Assembly: GCA_023402395.1 (NCBI GenBank)
Contig: JAEYGI010000004.1
Coordinates: 124,001-188,000, forward strand
Source: Bacillota bacterium
Lineage (GTDB): Bacteria; Bacillota; UBA4882; UBA8346
DNA: 64,000 bases
Direction: 5' to 3'
The notes under the pieces are model-generated. The model saw only the letters and a list, made by a program, of their open reading frames with translations. It was not told the origin of the DNA and ran no database searches. Numbering within the stretch: the first letter of the stretch is position 1; each line of letters begins with the position of its first letter. This document shows, in pieces, positions 42,988 through 52,258 of this stretch. The position numbers and the translations under genes are program-made.

Positions 42988-43002
42988 CCAAATAATGCCG
43001 CC
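42971..43002. terminator. Hairpin overlapping the corA stop
   Basis: 9-bp stem GGCGGCATT / AATGCCGCC with inner GGTTG/CCAAAT part; the corA stop lies in the loop. It is between convergent genes corA and spoIIR and can serve both. Confidence 0.6.
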
Positions 43003-43031
43003 CTAAAAACCGTTTATTTATTGATCACAAC

Positions 43032-43685
43032 TTACATCAATCCGAAGAATTTACCCCAACTCACCCAGAATTGATTCATGCTCAGCCCTTTTTCTTTCAC
43101 CATCGCTTCGAGAAGCGCCAGGCGGTATTCCACTTTGGGCGGTTGTTCGCCGGACGGGGGAGGATTCCGAAAGCCAGGGGCATCCGGCGCCAGCAGGCAT
43201 AGCGGCGGGTACAGCACACACCACCAGTTCCGCCCTTCCCCCGCTCCCAGCACTACTTTGACGCCTTTATACTCTCCGGCCGGCAGCGTTCCAAAGGGGT
43301 AGTTCACATTGGGAAAATCAAACTTTCCCATGCTCACCTTCACCGGCATCTTTACCCCGTTTTTCGCCAATTCCCGGGACGCCTCGCCCCGGATCAAACC
43401 GAGATGGTTGACGAGAATCGCTTCGGCGGCCGCCGGGTCCTGAACTTTCAGCAGTAACAGCTCAGTCGCTTTGATGATCCGGTCCCGGACCTTCAATTTC
43501 ACCCGTTGATCGAACGGCGAGTCGCTGTTAGCGACCACCCGCAACCGGATCAAATTGGATTGATTGAACGAATCCAAGGTCACATCGCGCATCCAGGCGA
43601 TCCCCGACCCCAGGGCGCCGATGATTCCAAACAGGGCGATGATTATCAGGCAAGTCCATACTCTCCGGCGTAACACCTTATCCAC
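43032..43685 (-). CDS. spoIIR: Stage II sporulation protein R
   Basis: 217 residues. A membrane/signal helix (CLIIIALFGIIGALGSGI) precedes the SpoIIR domain (NLIRLRVVANSDSPFDQRVK, FDFPNVNYPFGTLPAGEY). SpoIIR is made in the forespore and signals across the septum to SpoIIGA, which processes pro-sigma-E. The presence of the receiver pair spoIIGA-sigE 5 kb away completes the relay. It follows sigG by a few bases, an uncommon arrangement for the two forespore genes. Confidence 0.92.
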   Translation of the reverse strand: MDKVLRRRVWTCLIIIALFGIIGALGSGIAWMRDVTLDSFNQSNLIRLRVVANSDSPFDQRVKLKVRDRIIKATELLLLKVQDPAAAEAILVNHLGLIRGEASRELAKNGVKMPVKVSMGKFDFPNVNYPFGTLPAGEYKGVKVVLGAGEGRNWWCVLYPPLCLLAPDAPGFRNPPPSGEQPPKVEYRLALLEAMVKEKGLSMNQFWVSWGKFFGLM

Positions 43686-43691
43686 GTCCTC

Positions 43692-44489
43692 CTAATCGTT
43701 CTTTTCGGTATTGTCTGCGATATAGCGCCGCATATGTTTCAGGGCGGTTTTCTCCAGCCGGGAGACCTGCGCCTGGGAGATGCCGATTTCGTCGGCCACT
43801 TCCATCTGGGTCCGGCCGTCAAAGAAGCGCATCTTGAGGATCAGCCGCTCCCGCTCGTTCAGCTTGGACATGGCTTCCTTGATCGTCAGCCCTTCCAGCC
43901 ACTGGCCGTCGAGATGCCGCTCGTCGCTGATCTGGTCCATCACGAAGATGGGATCCCCGCCGTCATGATAAATGGGTTCGAATAACGAGATCGGTTCCTG
44001 GATGGCGTCCAGGGCGAAAACCACTTCTTCCTGCGGTACTTTCAGTTCGGCGGCGATCTCCGCCACCGTCGGCTCCTTGGAGTTTTTGCCCACCAAGGCG
44101 TCCCGGACCTGCAAGGCTTTATAGGCGATATCCCGCAAGGAACGGCTGACCCGCAACGGATTGTTATCGCGCAAATAACGGCGGATCTCGCCGATGATCA
44201 TCGGCACCGCGTAGGTGGAAAACTTCACGTTCTGGGACAGATCAAAATTATCGATGGCTTTCATCAGTCCGATGCATCCAACCTGAAACAGATCGTCGAC
44301 ATACTCGCCGCGATTGTTGAACCGCTGAATCACGCTGAGCACCAGGCGCAAATTGCCGTTGATCAGTTCATCGCGGGCGGAGCGCTCCCCGGCCTGCATT
44401 TTTTCGAGCAATTCCCGCATTTTCCCGCTGGATAAGACTGGCAGCTTCGCGGTATTAACTCCGCAAATCTCAACTTTATTCACTAACAT
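43692..44489 (-). CDS. sigG: Forespore sigma factor SigG
   Basis: 265-residue sigma-70 family factor beginning with the SigG-specific NKVEICGVNTAKLPVL, which in Bacillus is bound by regulators. Region 2 (LRLVLSVIQRFNNRGEYVDD, FQVGCIGLMKAIDNFD) and region 4 helix-turn-helix (QMEVADEIGISQAQVSRLEK) are clear. It drives late forespore genes. It stands apart from sigE here, whereas in Bacillus the two are adjacent. Confidence 0.94.
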   Translation of the reverse strand: MLVNKVEICGVNTAKLPVLSSGKMRELLEKMQAGERSARDELINGNLRLVLSVIQRFNNRGEYVDDLFQVGCIGLMKAIDNFDLSQNVKFSTYAVPMIIGEIRRYLRDNNPLRVSRSLRDIAYKALQVRDALVGKNSKEPTVAEIAAELKVPQEEVVFALDAIQEPISLFEPIYHDGGDPIFVMDQISDERHLDGQWLEGLTIKEAMSKLNERERLILKMRFFDGRTQMEVADEIGISQAQVSRLEKTALKHMRRYIADNTEKND

Positions 44490-44655
44490 TGCAGCCTATC
44501 ACTCCTGATCTATCCTTTGGAACCGTCTATGTCTGATTATTGCCAGCCGATCCACGATTTATACCCGCAAGTCAAGGCTTTGCAAAAAGTGCCAATCCGA
44601 TCGGCGCGGCATGACGCTGTTTTCAGAGCCCATGGCCGGAACGGATTTTAAATGA

Positions 44656-44680
44656 AAAAGCCGCCTTGAGGGCGGCTTTT
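44656..44680 (-). terminator. Terminator after phoR-like gene
   Basis: 10-bp stem AAAAGCCGCC / GGCGGCTTTT; lies 40 bases past the kinase stop at 44721. Confidence 0.85.
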
Positions 44681-44720
44681 CCAGCAAAACGAACTGAAGA
44701 TGATCCTTTTTTCGGTTTTT

Positions 44721-46448
44721 TCAATCTTTGTCCAGTCTTTGATTCGGGTCAAACGACGGGAAACTCACTGTAAAAATCGTTCCGGCTCCCAACTGGCTTT
44801 CAACCCGGATGGTCCCATCTTGCAACTGAACCAGCTTTTTTACGATTACCAGCCCAAGCCCGGTGCCTTTGGCCTGAGTCTGGGCCTGAGCGCCGCGCCG
44901 GTTTTTTACCCGGTAAAACCGCTCCCAGATATGGGGCAAATCCTCCACGGCAATGCCAATGCCATTGTCTTGAACGGTCAGCTCCACTTCGCCCGGGCGG
45001 AGATCCACGCCAACCCGGATGACGCCGTTTTCCGTGGCGCTAATCGCATTCTTCAGCAGATTGCGGATAATTTGTTCCATGCGGTCGACATCGCCGAGAA
45101 CGATGGCGCTTTCCACCTTTTTCTCCAGACGGAGCACGGTATGGCGGCGGGCCGCTTCCGCCTCGAACGAGACGAGCACGCTTTGGGCCAGGCCAATTAG
45201 ATCCAACGGCCCTTTGACCACGGCCAGATGGCCGCTCTCCAGCCGGCCCAGCGCCAAGATGTCATCGACCAGTCGGGCGATATGGATCGTCTGAGTGTGG
45301 ATGGTATCCAGATATTTCTCGCGGAGGACCGGATCGGGCACCATTCCGTCGCGGATCGCCTCCACAAAGCCTTGCACCGATGTCAGCGGCGTGCGCAATT
45401 CGTGGGAGATCTCCGTAAACAACTGAGCTCGTTCTTCTTCCATTTTTTTGCCCTCGGCCCGCATCTTTTGCAGCCGGCCCGCTAATTTATCAAGCTGACC
45501 GGCCAGGATATTGATTTCATCCAGAGGATGGCCTTCGACTCGCACCATGTCATTCCCTTGGCTGATCTCCGCCACCGCGGTGGTCAGGCGGGAAATCGGC
45601 CGCGAAATATACATGGCCAGGTAAACCAGGTTAAAAACCATCACCAGCAGGACGACGATTCCCCCAGCGATCAAATACAGATACATTCGGTTCAAGGCAA
45701 AGTAAAGGGTGGACGGCCTCATTTCCAGCAAGATGCCGTTCTCCACGGCGGTGGAATGACTGGTCAGCGGTATCACCGCCATATAAACGGACCACCGCCT
45801 GGTCTCCCGCTCCAAGGACTGAAAAATAGCGATCTCACCTTCATCCAACGCCGCGACGAATCTGGGCTCGACCTTGCCAGAGGGTTCCATATCCGGTTTT
45901 GCCGAAGTCGCCGTGATGTTTCCGGAACGGTCGAAAATTGAAATCGCCCTGGCGTTGAAGAGATCGGTCAGAAAATTCAACAACTCCTGCCTGCTCCGGG
46001 CCTTCTGGCTGTTTTGCTCGGCAATCTCGCGTTGGTACGCCGTTTCGGCCCGGTTATACTCCGTTTTGCTAATAATCCCGTCTCTAAAAAGACGCTTGGC
46101 TTTTTCCCAATCCCGCCGCGCCGACTCGGCATCGAGTTTCAGCCGGAGCTGAACGTCGACGGATTCCGCCTTCCACATCCGCTCCGCCAATTGCCAAGCG
46201 GAATTCATTCGCTTGGCCTTGCGCAGCAAATCCTGTTGTAACTGGTCTTCAATCACCTGTTTCACTACCAAGCCGGAAAAGGAAGTGATCGCAATCAGGC
46301 TGAGCCCAAAGACAGTCAGATTGGAAAATAAGATTTTGGTATAAATGTTTTTATGGAACGGCTTCCGCCACCTGCGCCAGAACCCAGGCGCCGCTCCGGT
46401 TTTCCGCCCAATTTTCCCTTGAGGCCGCGGCAATTGGATACTGGTCAC
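44721..46448 (-). CDS. Sensor histidine kinase, PhoR-like
   Basis: About 575 residues. Two membrane helices (~40-65 and ~255-280) enclose a 190-residue extracytoplasmic sensor that contains a helical stretch (SARRDWEKAKRLFRDG) and PAS/Cache-like strands. A HAMP domain (SRPISRLTTAVAEISQGND), the H box EISHELRTPLTS and the catalytic domain (RNLLKNAISAT, DNGIGIAVEDLPHIWERFYR, GTGLGLVIVKKL) follow. The GTG start overlaps the regulator stop by four bases, so they are coupled. With PhoB-type partner and PHO-box-like pstS leader, a phosphate role is likely. Confidence 0.85.
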   Translation of the reverse strand: MTSIQLPRPQGKIGRKTGAAPGFWRRWRKPFHKNIYTKILFSNLTVFGLSLIAITSFSGLVVKQVIEDQLQQDLLRKAKRMNSAWQLAERMWKAESVDVQLRLKLDAESARRDWEKAKRLFRDGIISKTEYNRAETAYQREIAEQNSQKARSRQELLNFLTDLFNARAISIFDRSGNITATSAKPDMEPSGKVEPRFVAALDEGEIAIFQSLERETRRWSVYMAVIPLTSHSTAVENGILLEMRPSTLYFALNRMYLYLIAGGIVVLLVMVFNLVYLAMYISRPISRLTTAVAEISQGNDMVRVEGHPLDEINILAGQLDKLAGRLQKMRAEGKKMEEERAQLFTEISHELRTPLTSVQGFVEAIRDGMVPDPVLREKYLDTIHTQTIHIARLVDDILALGRLESGHLAVVKGPLDLIGLAQSVLVSFEAEAARRHTVLRLEKKVESAIVLGDVDRMEQIIRNLLKNAISATENGVIRVGVDLRPGEVELTVQDNGIGIAVEDLPHIWERFYRVKNRRGAQAQTQAKGTGLGLVIVKKLVQLQDGTIRVESQLGAGTIFTVSFPSFDPNQRLDKD

Positions 46449-47152
46449 TTCGCGCCCTCTCTCCCTTTGACCGGAGGCGTGAACTGATACCCCACGCCCC
46501 ACGCGGTAGTCAAATATTCATGGGCCAGGGGGGCCAGCTTTTTCCTCAGCCGGCGGATATGAACATCCACGGTGCGCTGATCCCCAAAATAATCAAAGCC
46601 CCAGACAATCGAGAGCAATTCTTCCCGGGTCAAAATCCGCCGCGGATGCTGGGCCAAGTGATAAAGCAGATCAAACTCCCGGGGGGTAACTTTGATATCC
46701 TCGCCATTGACCAGCACGCGCCGGGTATCGGCCTGGATATCCAGGCCCGGGTATTTGAATTGCCAATTGACCGTGTCAATGGTTTGAGCGCGGCGCAGCA
46801 CCGCTTTAATTCTGGCCATCAGCTCCCTGGGGCTGAACGGTTTCGACACATAGTCATCAGCCCCCATTTCCAGCCCCAAAACCCGGTCCGCTTCCTCTCC
46901 CTTGGCCGTAAGCATGATGATGGGAACCATCCGCGCCGCCCGTAAATCGCGGCACAGCGTAATTCCGTCCTTGCCCGGAAGCATGATATCCAATATCACT
47001 ACATCCGGATTTTCCCGTTCGAAAACGGGCAGCGTCAGATCCCCGTCACTGACCCCGATGACCGCGAACCCTTCCCGTTCACCGTATAACTTGACCAATT
47101 CCAGCACGTTTTGATCGTCATCGATTACCAAAACCTTGCCCAAATACGGCAT
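46445..47152 (-). CDS. OmpR/PhoB-family response regulator
   Basis: About 235 residues: receiver (VLVIDDDQNVLEL, VVILDIMLPGKDG, YVSKPFSPRELM) and winged-helix DNA-binding domain (VTPREFDLLYHLAQHPRRIL, FGDQRTVDVHIRRLRKK). GAGGGGAG precedes the ATG at 47152; an upstream reading to 47230 would add unrelated residues. Partner of the kinase overlapping its end. A candidate controller of pstS at 37 kb. Confidence 0.88.
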   Translation of the reverse strand: MPYLGKVLVIDDDQNVLELVKLYGEREGFAVIGVSDGDLTLPVFERENPDVVILDIMLPGKDGITLCRDLRAARMVPIIMLTAKGEEADRVLGLEMGADDYVSKPFSPRELMARIKAVLRRAQTIDTVNWQFKYPGLDIQADTRRVLVNGEDIKVTPREFDLLYHLAQHPRRILTREELLSIVWGFDYFGDQRTVDVHIRRLRKKLAPLAHEYLTTAWGVGYQFTPPVKGREGAK

Positions 47153-47329
47153 TGTTTTCTCCCCTCGGCGATCGCATTCTTCCGGGACTTTTTGACCTGC
47201 GGCGCGATAGGCGTGCCACGCCAATCGCAATTACAAGGGTAATTATAGATATATTTTGGCAAAAAATCAATCCGAACACCGGGCCAAAACCCGGCTTCCG
47301 CCGCCACCGCGTCGGATTTCATCGCAATC

Positions 47330-47364
47330 AAAAGAGCCAAGAGGCAATGCCTCTTGGCTCTTTT
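47330..47364 (-). terminator. Terminator after small exported protein
   Basis: 16-bp perfect stem AAAAGAGCCAAGAGGC / GCCTCTTGGCTCTTTT with a 3-base loop. Confidence 0.92.
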
Positions 47365-47404
47365 CGCTCTTTCGTTATCCAATTCCAAACTGTACGTCTG
47401 TCAA

Positions 47405-47743
47405 TTACTCGATGCTGATGCTAACCACCGTCTTCGCCTCGGTTTGATACTCCACGCTGACTTTGGCGTCAAGTTTGGAGGCCAATTGAGTAACGTCCAC
47501 GGGAGAACCGCTGATTTGAATCTTGCTCTCAGCGGTAAGCTTCAGCACCAGTTCCTCACCGCCGTCGGAAGCAATGGTCACCGTACCGGCGGCTCCATCC
47601 ACCGCTTTTAAGGCGCCGCTCACGGCGACGTTACCCGCAGGCTGAGTGCCAGCCGCCTCTTCAGCCATGGCCACCGAACCGGCCAGCAATGCGATGCTCA
47701 ACACCAGTACCATCAGGATTGCAAAGTTCTTTTTCTTATTCAT
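47405..47743 (-). CDS. Small exported beta-rich protein
   Basis: 112 residues with a signal peptide (NFAILMVLVLSIALLAGSVA) and about 75 beta-rich residues (VSGALKAVDGAAGTVTIASD, DAKVSVEYQTEAKTVVSISI), resembling small OB-like DUF5666 domains. There is no catalytic motif. It stands alone with its own strong terminator. Function unknown. Confidence 0.65.
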   Translation of the reverse strand: MNKKKNFAILMVLVLSIALLAGSVAMAEEAAGTQPAGNVAVSGALKAVDGAAGTVTIASDGGEELVLKLTAESKIQISGSPVDVTQLASKLDAKVSVEYQTEAKTVVSISIE

Positions 47744-47935
47744 TTTTATTACTCCTCTCCTTATTTTGTTTGTAAAATCAGTTCTTAATATTGGATTGCG
47801 AGTAATTCATCCCTCCTTTCTTTGCCCATTATACGGAAGACATATTGCCGGACAGTTTCAAAATCTTAAAAGTGTATTTCGAAAATATGTCCAATTGTTA
47901 CCAAGGTCAAGCCCTCAATCCCCAAAAAATAAAAA

Positions 47936-47969
47936 ATGGCGGGAGGAATCATTATTCCTCTGCCGCCAT
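47936..47969 (-). terminator. Terminator after sigE
   Basis: Long stem ATGGCGG-AGAGGAAT / ATTCCTC-CGCCAT (one mismatch) followed by TTTTTTATTTTTT on the minus strand. Confidence 0.9.
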
Positions 47970-48025
47970 CACTTTTTGATAATTTCGGCGATCACGGGTT
48001 AAACCGTGACATCAAACCGCCTCTT

Positions 48026-48757
48026 TTAGTCCATCTTGCGCATTTCTTTCTTCAGTTTCTTAATGATCCGCTTTTCGAGCCGCGAGATATAGGATTGGGA
48101 GATCCCCAGCAGATCGGCGACCTCCTTTTGAGTCTTTTCGGTGCCGTCCTTCAAGCCGAACCGCAATTCAACGATGACCTTCTCGCGAGCGGAGAGATTG
48201 CTCATGGCCGTATCCAATAAAGTTTTGTCGATCTCTTCCTCCACGTATTTATAGGTCGAATCGTTTTCGGTCCCCAACACGTCGGACAACAACAATTCAT
48301 TGCCGTCCCAATCGGTATTCAACGGCTCGTCAAACGAGACTTCAGCCCGGATCTTATTGTTCCGACGCAGGTACATCAGGATCTCGTTCTCGATGCAGCG
48401 TGAGGCATAAGTGGCTAATTTAATCTTTTTGGCGGGATTAAAGGTGTTGACCGCCTTGATCAAGCCGATGGTTCCGATGGAGACCAGGTCTTCGATGCCG
48501 ACCCCGCTGTTTTCGAATTTGCGGGCGATATAAACCACCAGGCGGAGATTGCGCTCGATCAGAACCGCTTTCACCGTCCGGTCGCCTAACGCCAGTTTTT
48601 CAATGAGATACATCTCTTCTTCATTGCTCAGAGGAGGAGGCAATGCTTCACTGCTGCCGATATATCCGATCAGGCGCGGCGTCAGACCGATTTTCAGTAA
48701 TAGTCTGACAATGGTCAAACGCAGCCTTAACTTCCATTTCATCCATTGATTCAACAT
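48026..48757 (-). CDS. sigE: Mother-cell sigma factor SigE (pro-form)
   Basis: 243 residues. The N-terminal ~30 residues (MKWKLRLRLTIVRLLLKIGL) are the amphipathic pro-sequence that SpoIIGA removes. Region 2 (NLRLVVYIARKFENSGVGIE, SIGTIGLIKAVNTFNPAKKI) and region 4 (QKEVADLLGISQSYISRLEK) are typical. It directs early mother-cell genes. It directly follows spoIIGA, as in Bacillus and Clostridia. Confidence 0.95.
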   Translation of the reverse strand: MLNQWMKWKLRLRLTIVRLLLKIGLTPRLIGYIGSSEALPPPLSNEEEMYLIEKLALGDRTVKAVLIERNLRLVVYIARKFENSGVGIEDLVSIGTIGLIKAVNTFNPAKKIKLATYASRCIENEILMYLRRNNKIRAEVSFDEPLNTDWDGNELLLSDVLGTENDSTYKYVEEEIDKTLLDTAMSNLSAREKVIVELRFGLKDGTEKTQKEVADLLGISQSYISRLEKRIIKKLKKEMRKMD

Positions 48758-48787
48758 AGTCTCTCTCCTATCGTATTAAAGTCCATC

Positions 48788-49696
48788 TCAGACTTGCAAC
48801 AGCGACGGCGGAATCAACGCCTGAAACGCGCCTTCCGGAGACAACGGCCGGTGATAGAAGGCGACCACTACATTCCGGTTCTCGATCTCTTGCTGTTTCT
48901 GCCAGACCGTGAGCCGGTCGGGCCGAAAACCGATCAGCATCCCGTGCTCTTTGCCGATGGAACTGAAGGGCAAAATCCGAACCCGTTCTTCCCAATAGGC
49001 GGGGATCGCAAACTCGGTTTCCAATTCCCCCCGTTGCATGCTTTCCATCATCGCCAGGACTTCGGGGGGGAGCAACTCTTTAATCCGGCTGAACTCCACC
49101 ACTACCACCGGAACTTTGGTCAACGGATCCAGCAGGCGGTTCCCGGTATCCAGCAAGGCATTGAGCTTCAGATTGCGGTCCTGCCAACTGATCTGGATCG
49201 GGAACAAGCAAAGTTGATCCCATACCTTCCGGTGAACGACTCCCCAGCCAATCTCCCCCAACAGAAAAATGAGGGCCAAATGCAGGCAAAAACGCCACCA
49301 TAATGAGATCTCCCAATGAAAAAAGCGCTGATTAAGACTGTCGACTCCCCAATGGATACCCGACAAGAGAAAGGATAGCAGGTAGAAGTACCCCACAATG
49401 GTGAGGAATTTCCTGACGGTGAACGGCCAGAACGCGATCATGACCATGACAAAGGGAACGGCCATCATAAAAATGAACGGCGACAGAATCCAACTGTTTA
49501 CCAGTCCATCCGAAGCCTGATTTACCAGTAATAAAAACTGAAATATCCCCCCTATCGCGCCCCCGGCGATCAATCGCCTCCATCCAACCTTAAACGTGCC
49601 GATCTGCGCCACCATCCATAGCAAGGTGGCATCCTGGATCCAGCCGAAAATTCCGCCCAAGATCGGCAGGTCGAGATATACTTTGACCAATTCCAT
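48788..49696 (-). CDS. spoIIGA: Sigma-E processing peptidase SpoIIGA
   Basis: 302 residues: five or six N-terminal membrane helices, then an aspartic protease domain with the active-site LNALLDTGNRLLDP. It cleaves pro-sigma-E when SpoIIR signals. The distance to sigE is 30 bases, so they are one unit. No good promoter box was identified; the RNA-like element B lies 170 bases upstream. Confidence 0.93.
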   Translation of the reverse strand: MELVKVYLDLPILGGIFGWIQDATLLWMVAQIGTFKVGWRRLIAGGAIGGIFQFLLLVNQASDGLVNSWILSPFIFMMAVPFVMVMIAFWPFTVRKFLTIVGYFYLLSFLLSGIHWGVDSLNQRFFHWEISLWWRFCLHLALIFLLGEIGWGVVHRKVWDQLCLFPIQISWQDRNLKLNALLDTGNRLLDPLTKVPVVVVEFSRIKELLPPEVLAMMESMQRGELETEFAIPAYWEERVRILPFSSIGKEHGMLIGFRPDRLTVWQKQQEIENRNVVVAFYHRPLSPEGAFQALIPPSLLQV

Positions 49697-49870
49697 CCCA
49701 ACTCACCATCCTAATTGATCGTACCGTGCGCCCGATATGATTCCTCTTTAATCCAAAACGTTCGCCCGCAACTGATAAAGCTGGCGTTTGACAGCCGATT
49801 GGCCCGAAAAGTTATAATTCGGCTTAATCAATGAGAAACTACTTTATCACTATATATGCCGCAATAATTT

Positions 49871-50050
49871 GTTTAAACGCCTAGATAAATTGCGACATGT
49901 TTCCTTGATTCATAAGATGAAAAAAGTTCAATCATTTGCCTATTCACAGCCGAGGCTTAGGGATGTGAATTTATTTCCTAAAACTTTTTTCATCTTATAT
50001 AGCTTGCTGAGCTTTGTGTACAACCCATGTCCTTCGGACAAGGGTTTAGC
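49871..50050 (-). ncRNA. Structured RNA-like element, copy B
   Basis: On the minus strand: hairpin AACCCTTGTCC-GAA-GGACATGGGTT (50046-50022), linker with ACACAAAGCTCAG, and a perfect 17-bp stem ATAAGATGAAAAAAGTT / AACTTTTTTCATCTTAT (49998-49912). Parts and order match copy A at 806-930, but the long stem sequence differs, which suggests selection for pairing. Its loop carries one more small hairpin (TTCACA/TGTGAA). It lies between ftsZ and spoIIGA and could be in the spoIIGA leader. Confidence 0.4.
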
Positions 50051-50155
50051 CTTTAAAACATAATGTTATATGCCGGAAGAACCCGGTTTAGAACTCGAAA
50101 CCTCAAGTTTTATCCAGTAATTTCTCTCTTTTTGCCGAAAGGTCCCTAAAATCGG

Positions 50156-50182
50156 AAAAGCGTTCATCAACTGAACGCTTTT
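50156..50182 (-). terminator. Terminator after ftsZ
   Basis: 11-bp stem AAAAGCGTTCA / TGAACGCTTTT, 33 bases after the ftsZ stop. Confidence 0.85.
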
Positions 50183-50214
50183 CGCAAAATATCCGGAACT
50201 GGCTATCATAGTAT

Positions 50215-51258
50215 TTATTTGTTCTTCCGCATAAATACCGGTATGTCTGGCTCATCGTTGATGATCGACCGCAGTTCGAAGACATCCCCGATGCGTTTGG
50301 GCCGCTTTTGATCAAAACCGGTGGCAATGACCGTCACCCGCAGATCATCCCCCAACGTCTCGTCGATAACCGCGCCGAAGATGATATTGGCCTCGGGATC
50401 CGCTTCCTCCGTGACAATATCGGCCGCTTCCTTGACTTCCAGCAAGGAGAGATTGCTGCTGCCGGTGATATTCAGCAAGATCCCCCGGCACCCCTCGATC
50501 GAGGTCTCCAGCAATGGGCTCTGAATGGCCGCCTTGGCCGCCTCCGCCGCCCGGTTTTCTCCTTTGGAAGAGCCGATGCCCATCAACGCCGATCCGGCCT
50601 GGCTCATGATCGTCTTAACATCGGCAAAGTCAACATTGATCAGCCCGGTGATCGTGATCAGGTCCGAAATGCCCTGAACCGCCTGACGCAAGATATCGTC
50701 AGCCTTTTGAAACGCTTCAACGATCGAGGTTTTCTTCTCCACGATCTGTAACAACCGCTCATTGGGGATGGTGATCAGCGTGTCCACGTTTTCTTTTAAC
50801 GAAGTCAAGCCCTTTTCGGCATGATTCATCCGGACCCGGCCTTCAAACGAGAACGGCTTGGTGACCACTCCGACCGTCAAAGCCTTCATTTCCTTCGCCA
50901 GACGCGCGATGACTGGCGCGGCCCCGGTTCCGGTCCCGCCGCCCATTCCCGCGGTAATGAAGACCATGTCGGCGCCCTGCAAAATTCCCATGATTTCATC
51001 CTTGCTTTCAATCGCTGCCTGTTCCCCGATTTCCGGGTTGGCGCCGGCCCCTAACCCCTTCGTCAGCGAATCTCCGATGCGAAGCCGGATATCCGCATTG
51101 GAACGATTTAAGGCCTGACCATCGGTATTAATGGCGATAAACTCAACCCCTTGAATTTTGGCTTCGATCATGCGGTTTACCGCATTAGTCCCGCCCCCGC
51201 CGACACCGATGACTTTTATGGAAGCAAATTGTTGTTGAGCTACTTCAAATTCGAGCAT
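50215..51258 (-). CDS. ftsZ: Cell-division GTPase FtsZ
   Basis: 347 residues, the tubulin-like ring protein. The N-terminal GTP-binding part has VIGVGGGGTNAVNRM and the tubulin signature GGGTGTGAAPVIA; NVDFADVKTIM and ATGFD-like residues (VIATGFD) are in place. The linker is short and the C-terminal peptide (DIPVFMRKNK) binds partners. ftsA is not present next to it; ftsQ is upstream. It also forms the asymmetric septum in sporulation, matching neighbours spoIIGA-sigE. Confidence 0.95.
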   Translation of the reverse strand: MLEFEVAQQQFASIKVIGVGGGGTNAVNRMIEAKIQGVEFIAINTDGQALNRSNADIRLRIGDSLTKGLGAGANPEIGEQAAIESKDEIMGILQGADMVFITAGMGGGTGTGAAPVIARLAKEMKALTVGVVTKPFSFEGRVRMNHAEKGLTSLKENVDTLITIPNERLLQIVEKKTSIVEAFQKADDILRQAVQGISDLITITGLINVDFADVKTIMSQAGSALMGIGSSKGENRAAEAAKAAIQSPLLETSIEGCRGILLNITGSSNLSLLEVKEAADIVTEEADPEANIIFGAVIDETLGDDLRVTVIATGFDQKRPKRIGDVFELRSIINDEPDIPVFMRKNK

Positions 51259-51493
51259 TATTGCGCTCCTCCCACCCGCCTGTTTCCACTCTCCAGAAAA
51301 CCTGTGCCTATCGCTTCAGCAGGGCTGCCAAGCACAACCAAATATTTATCGCTACAACATTAATTCCCGTATGTTGTGGTTGTTGCCGTTCCCCGCACAG
51401 ACTTCCCTGATGTCAGACCAGAGTATATAGTTCTGCACCGAAGCTGATTACCCTTTCGGTATTATAAAATTTTAACACGGGGGAGCGTAACCG

Positions 51494-52231
51494 TCAATTG
51501 ACACGGGGAGTCAACACCGTAGGTAGATCCGGAGTGCGAAGATCGATCTCGACCAAGGCTTCGGAGAGATGAGTGAGGATAGCTTTCAAATTATAGATTT
51601 TCCGTTCCAATTCCTGTGCATCGCCTAATAAAATCGTGAGAACTTCCTTCCGCTTCGGATGCCGGTATTGAAGCGCATACTCGGACATATTGACCTCAAG
51701 AATCGTCCTGGCGATTTCCGGCCCCGCCAATTTTATGATACGAATGGCGGCCTCCAGATCCGGATCAGCGATCATCCGCCCAAGCTTTGCCGCGCCAAGC
51801 TTAATTCCGGTGATCCGGGGCAATGGCATCCTCCGATCCTTGTCCATCAATTGAAGGACCATCCCGTCTTCACTAATCAGCAATCCATTGCCGCGATACA
51901 TCAAAACGCCGAACGGAACCCGTTCACGGACCAAAAGCTCTACCGTATCCGGATACTTTTTAACGATTCTGACTTCTCCAATCCACGGGGATTTTTTTAA
52001 GCCAGCTTCGATCCGGCGGCTTTGGACCATAAAAATGCTCTGATTCAAACGAATTCCCGAACCGAGAATGATCTCCGCGTCGGTCAGCTGGGAGTTTCCG
52101 GTCACCTCGATCGATTTGACGGCGAACAGGCCGGAATTCAAAAAGATCAACAAAGCCATGATCGCCAATAAAACCCCGAATAACCGCTGGAATTTGAACC
52201 AATCGGCCTGGTAGTCCGCAGTAATTTTCAT
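51494..52231 (-). CDS. ftsQ: Cell-division protein FtsQ/DivIB
   Basis: 245 residues: one membrane helix (FGVLLAIMALLIFLNSGL), a POTRA domain (FAVKSIEVTGNSQLTDAEII, KYPDTVELLVRERVPFG) and the beta domain. FtsQ holds FtsB and FtsL in the divisome. About 235 gene-free bases separate it from ftsZ. It starts ten bases after a hairpin that could hide its ribosome site. Confidence 0.88.
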   Translation of the reverse strand: MKITADYQADWFKFQRLFGVLLAIMALLIFLNSGLFAVKSIEVTGNSQLTDAEIILGSGIRLNQSIFMVQSRRIEAGLKKSPWIGEVRIVKKYPDTVELLVRERVPFGVLMYRGNGLLISEDGMVLQLMDKDRRMPLPRITGIKLGAAKLGRMIADPDLEAAIRIIKLAGPEIARTILEVNMSEYALQYRHPKRKEVLTILLGDAQELERKIYNLKAILTHLSEALVEIDLRTPDLPTVLTPRVN

Positions 52232-52240
52232 GAATGAAAA

Positions 52241-52258
52241 CCGTACCTTCCGGTACGG
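52241..52258 (-). promoter_or_regulatory. Hairpin between flagellar operon and ftsQ
   Basis: 7-bp stem CCGTACC / GGTACGG with a TTCC loop, followed on the minus strand by TTTTC and the ftsQ ATG. It could be a weak terminator and also cover the ftsQ ribosome site. Confidence 0.5.
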
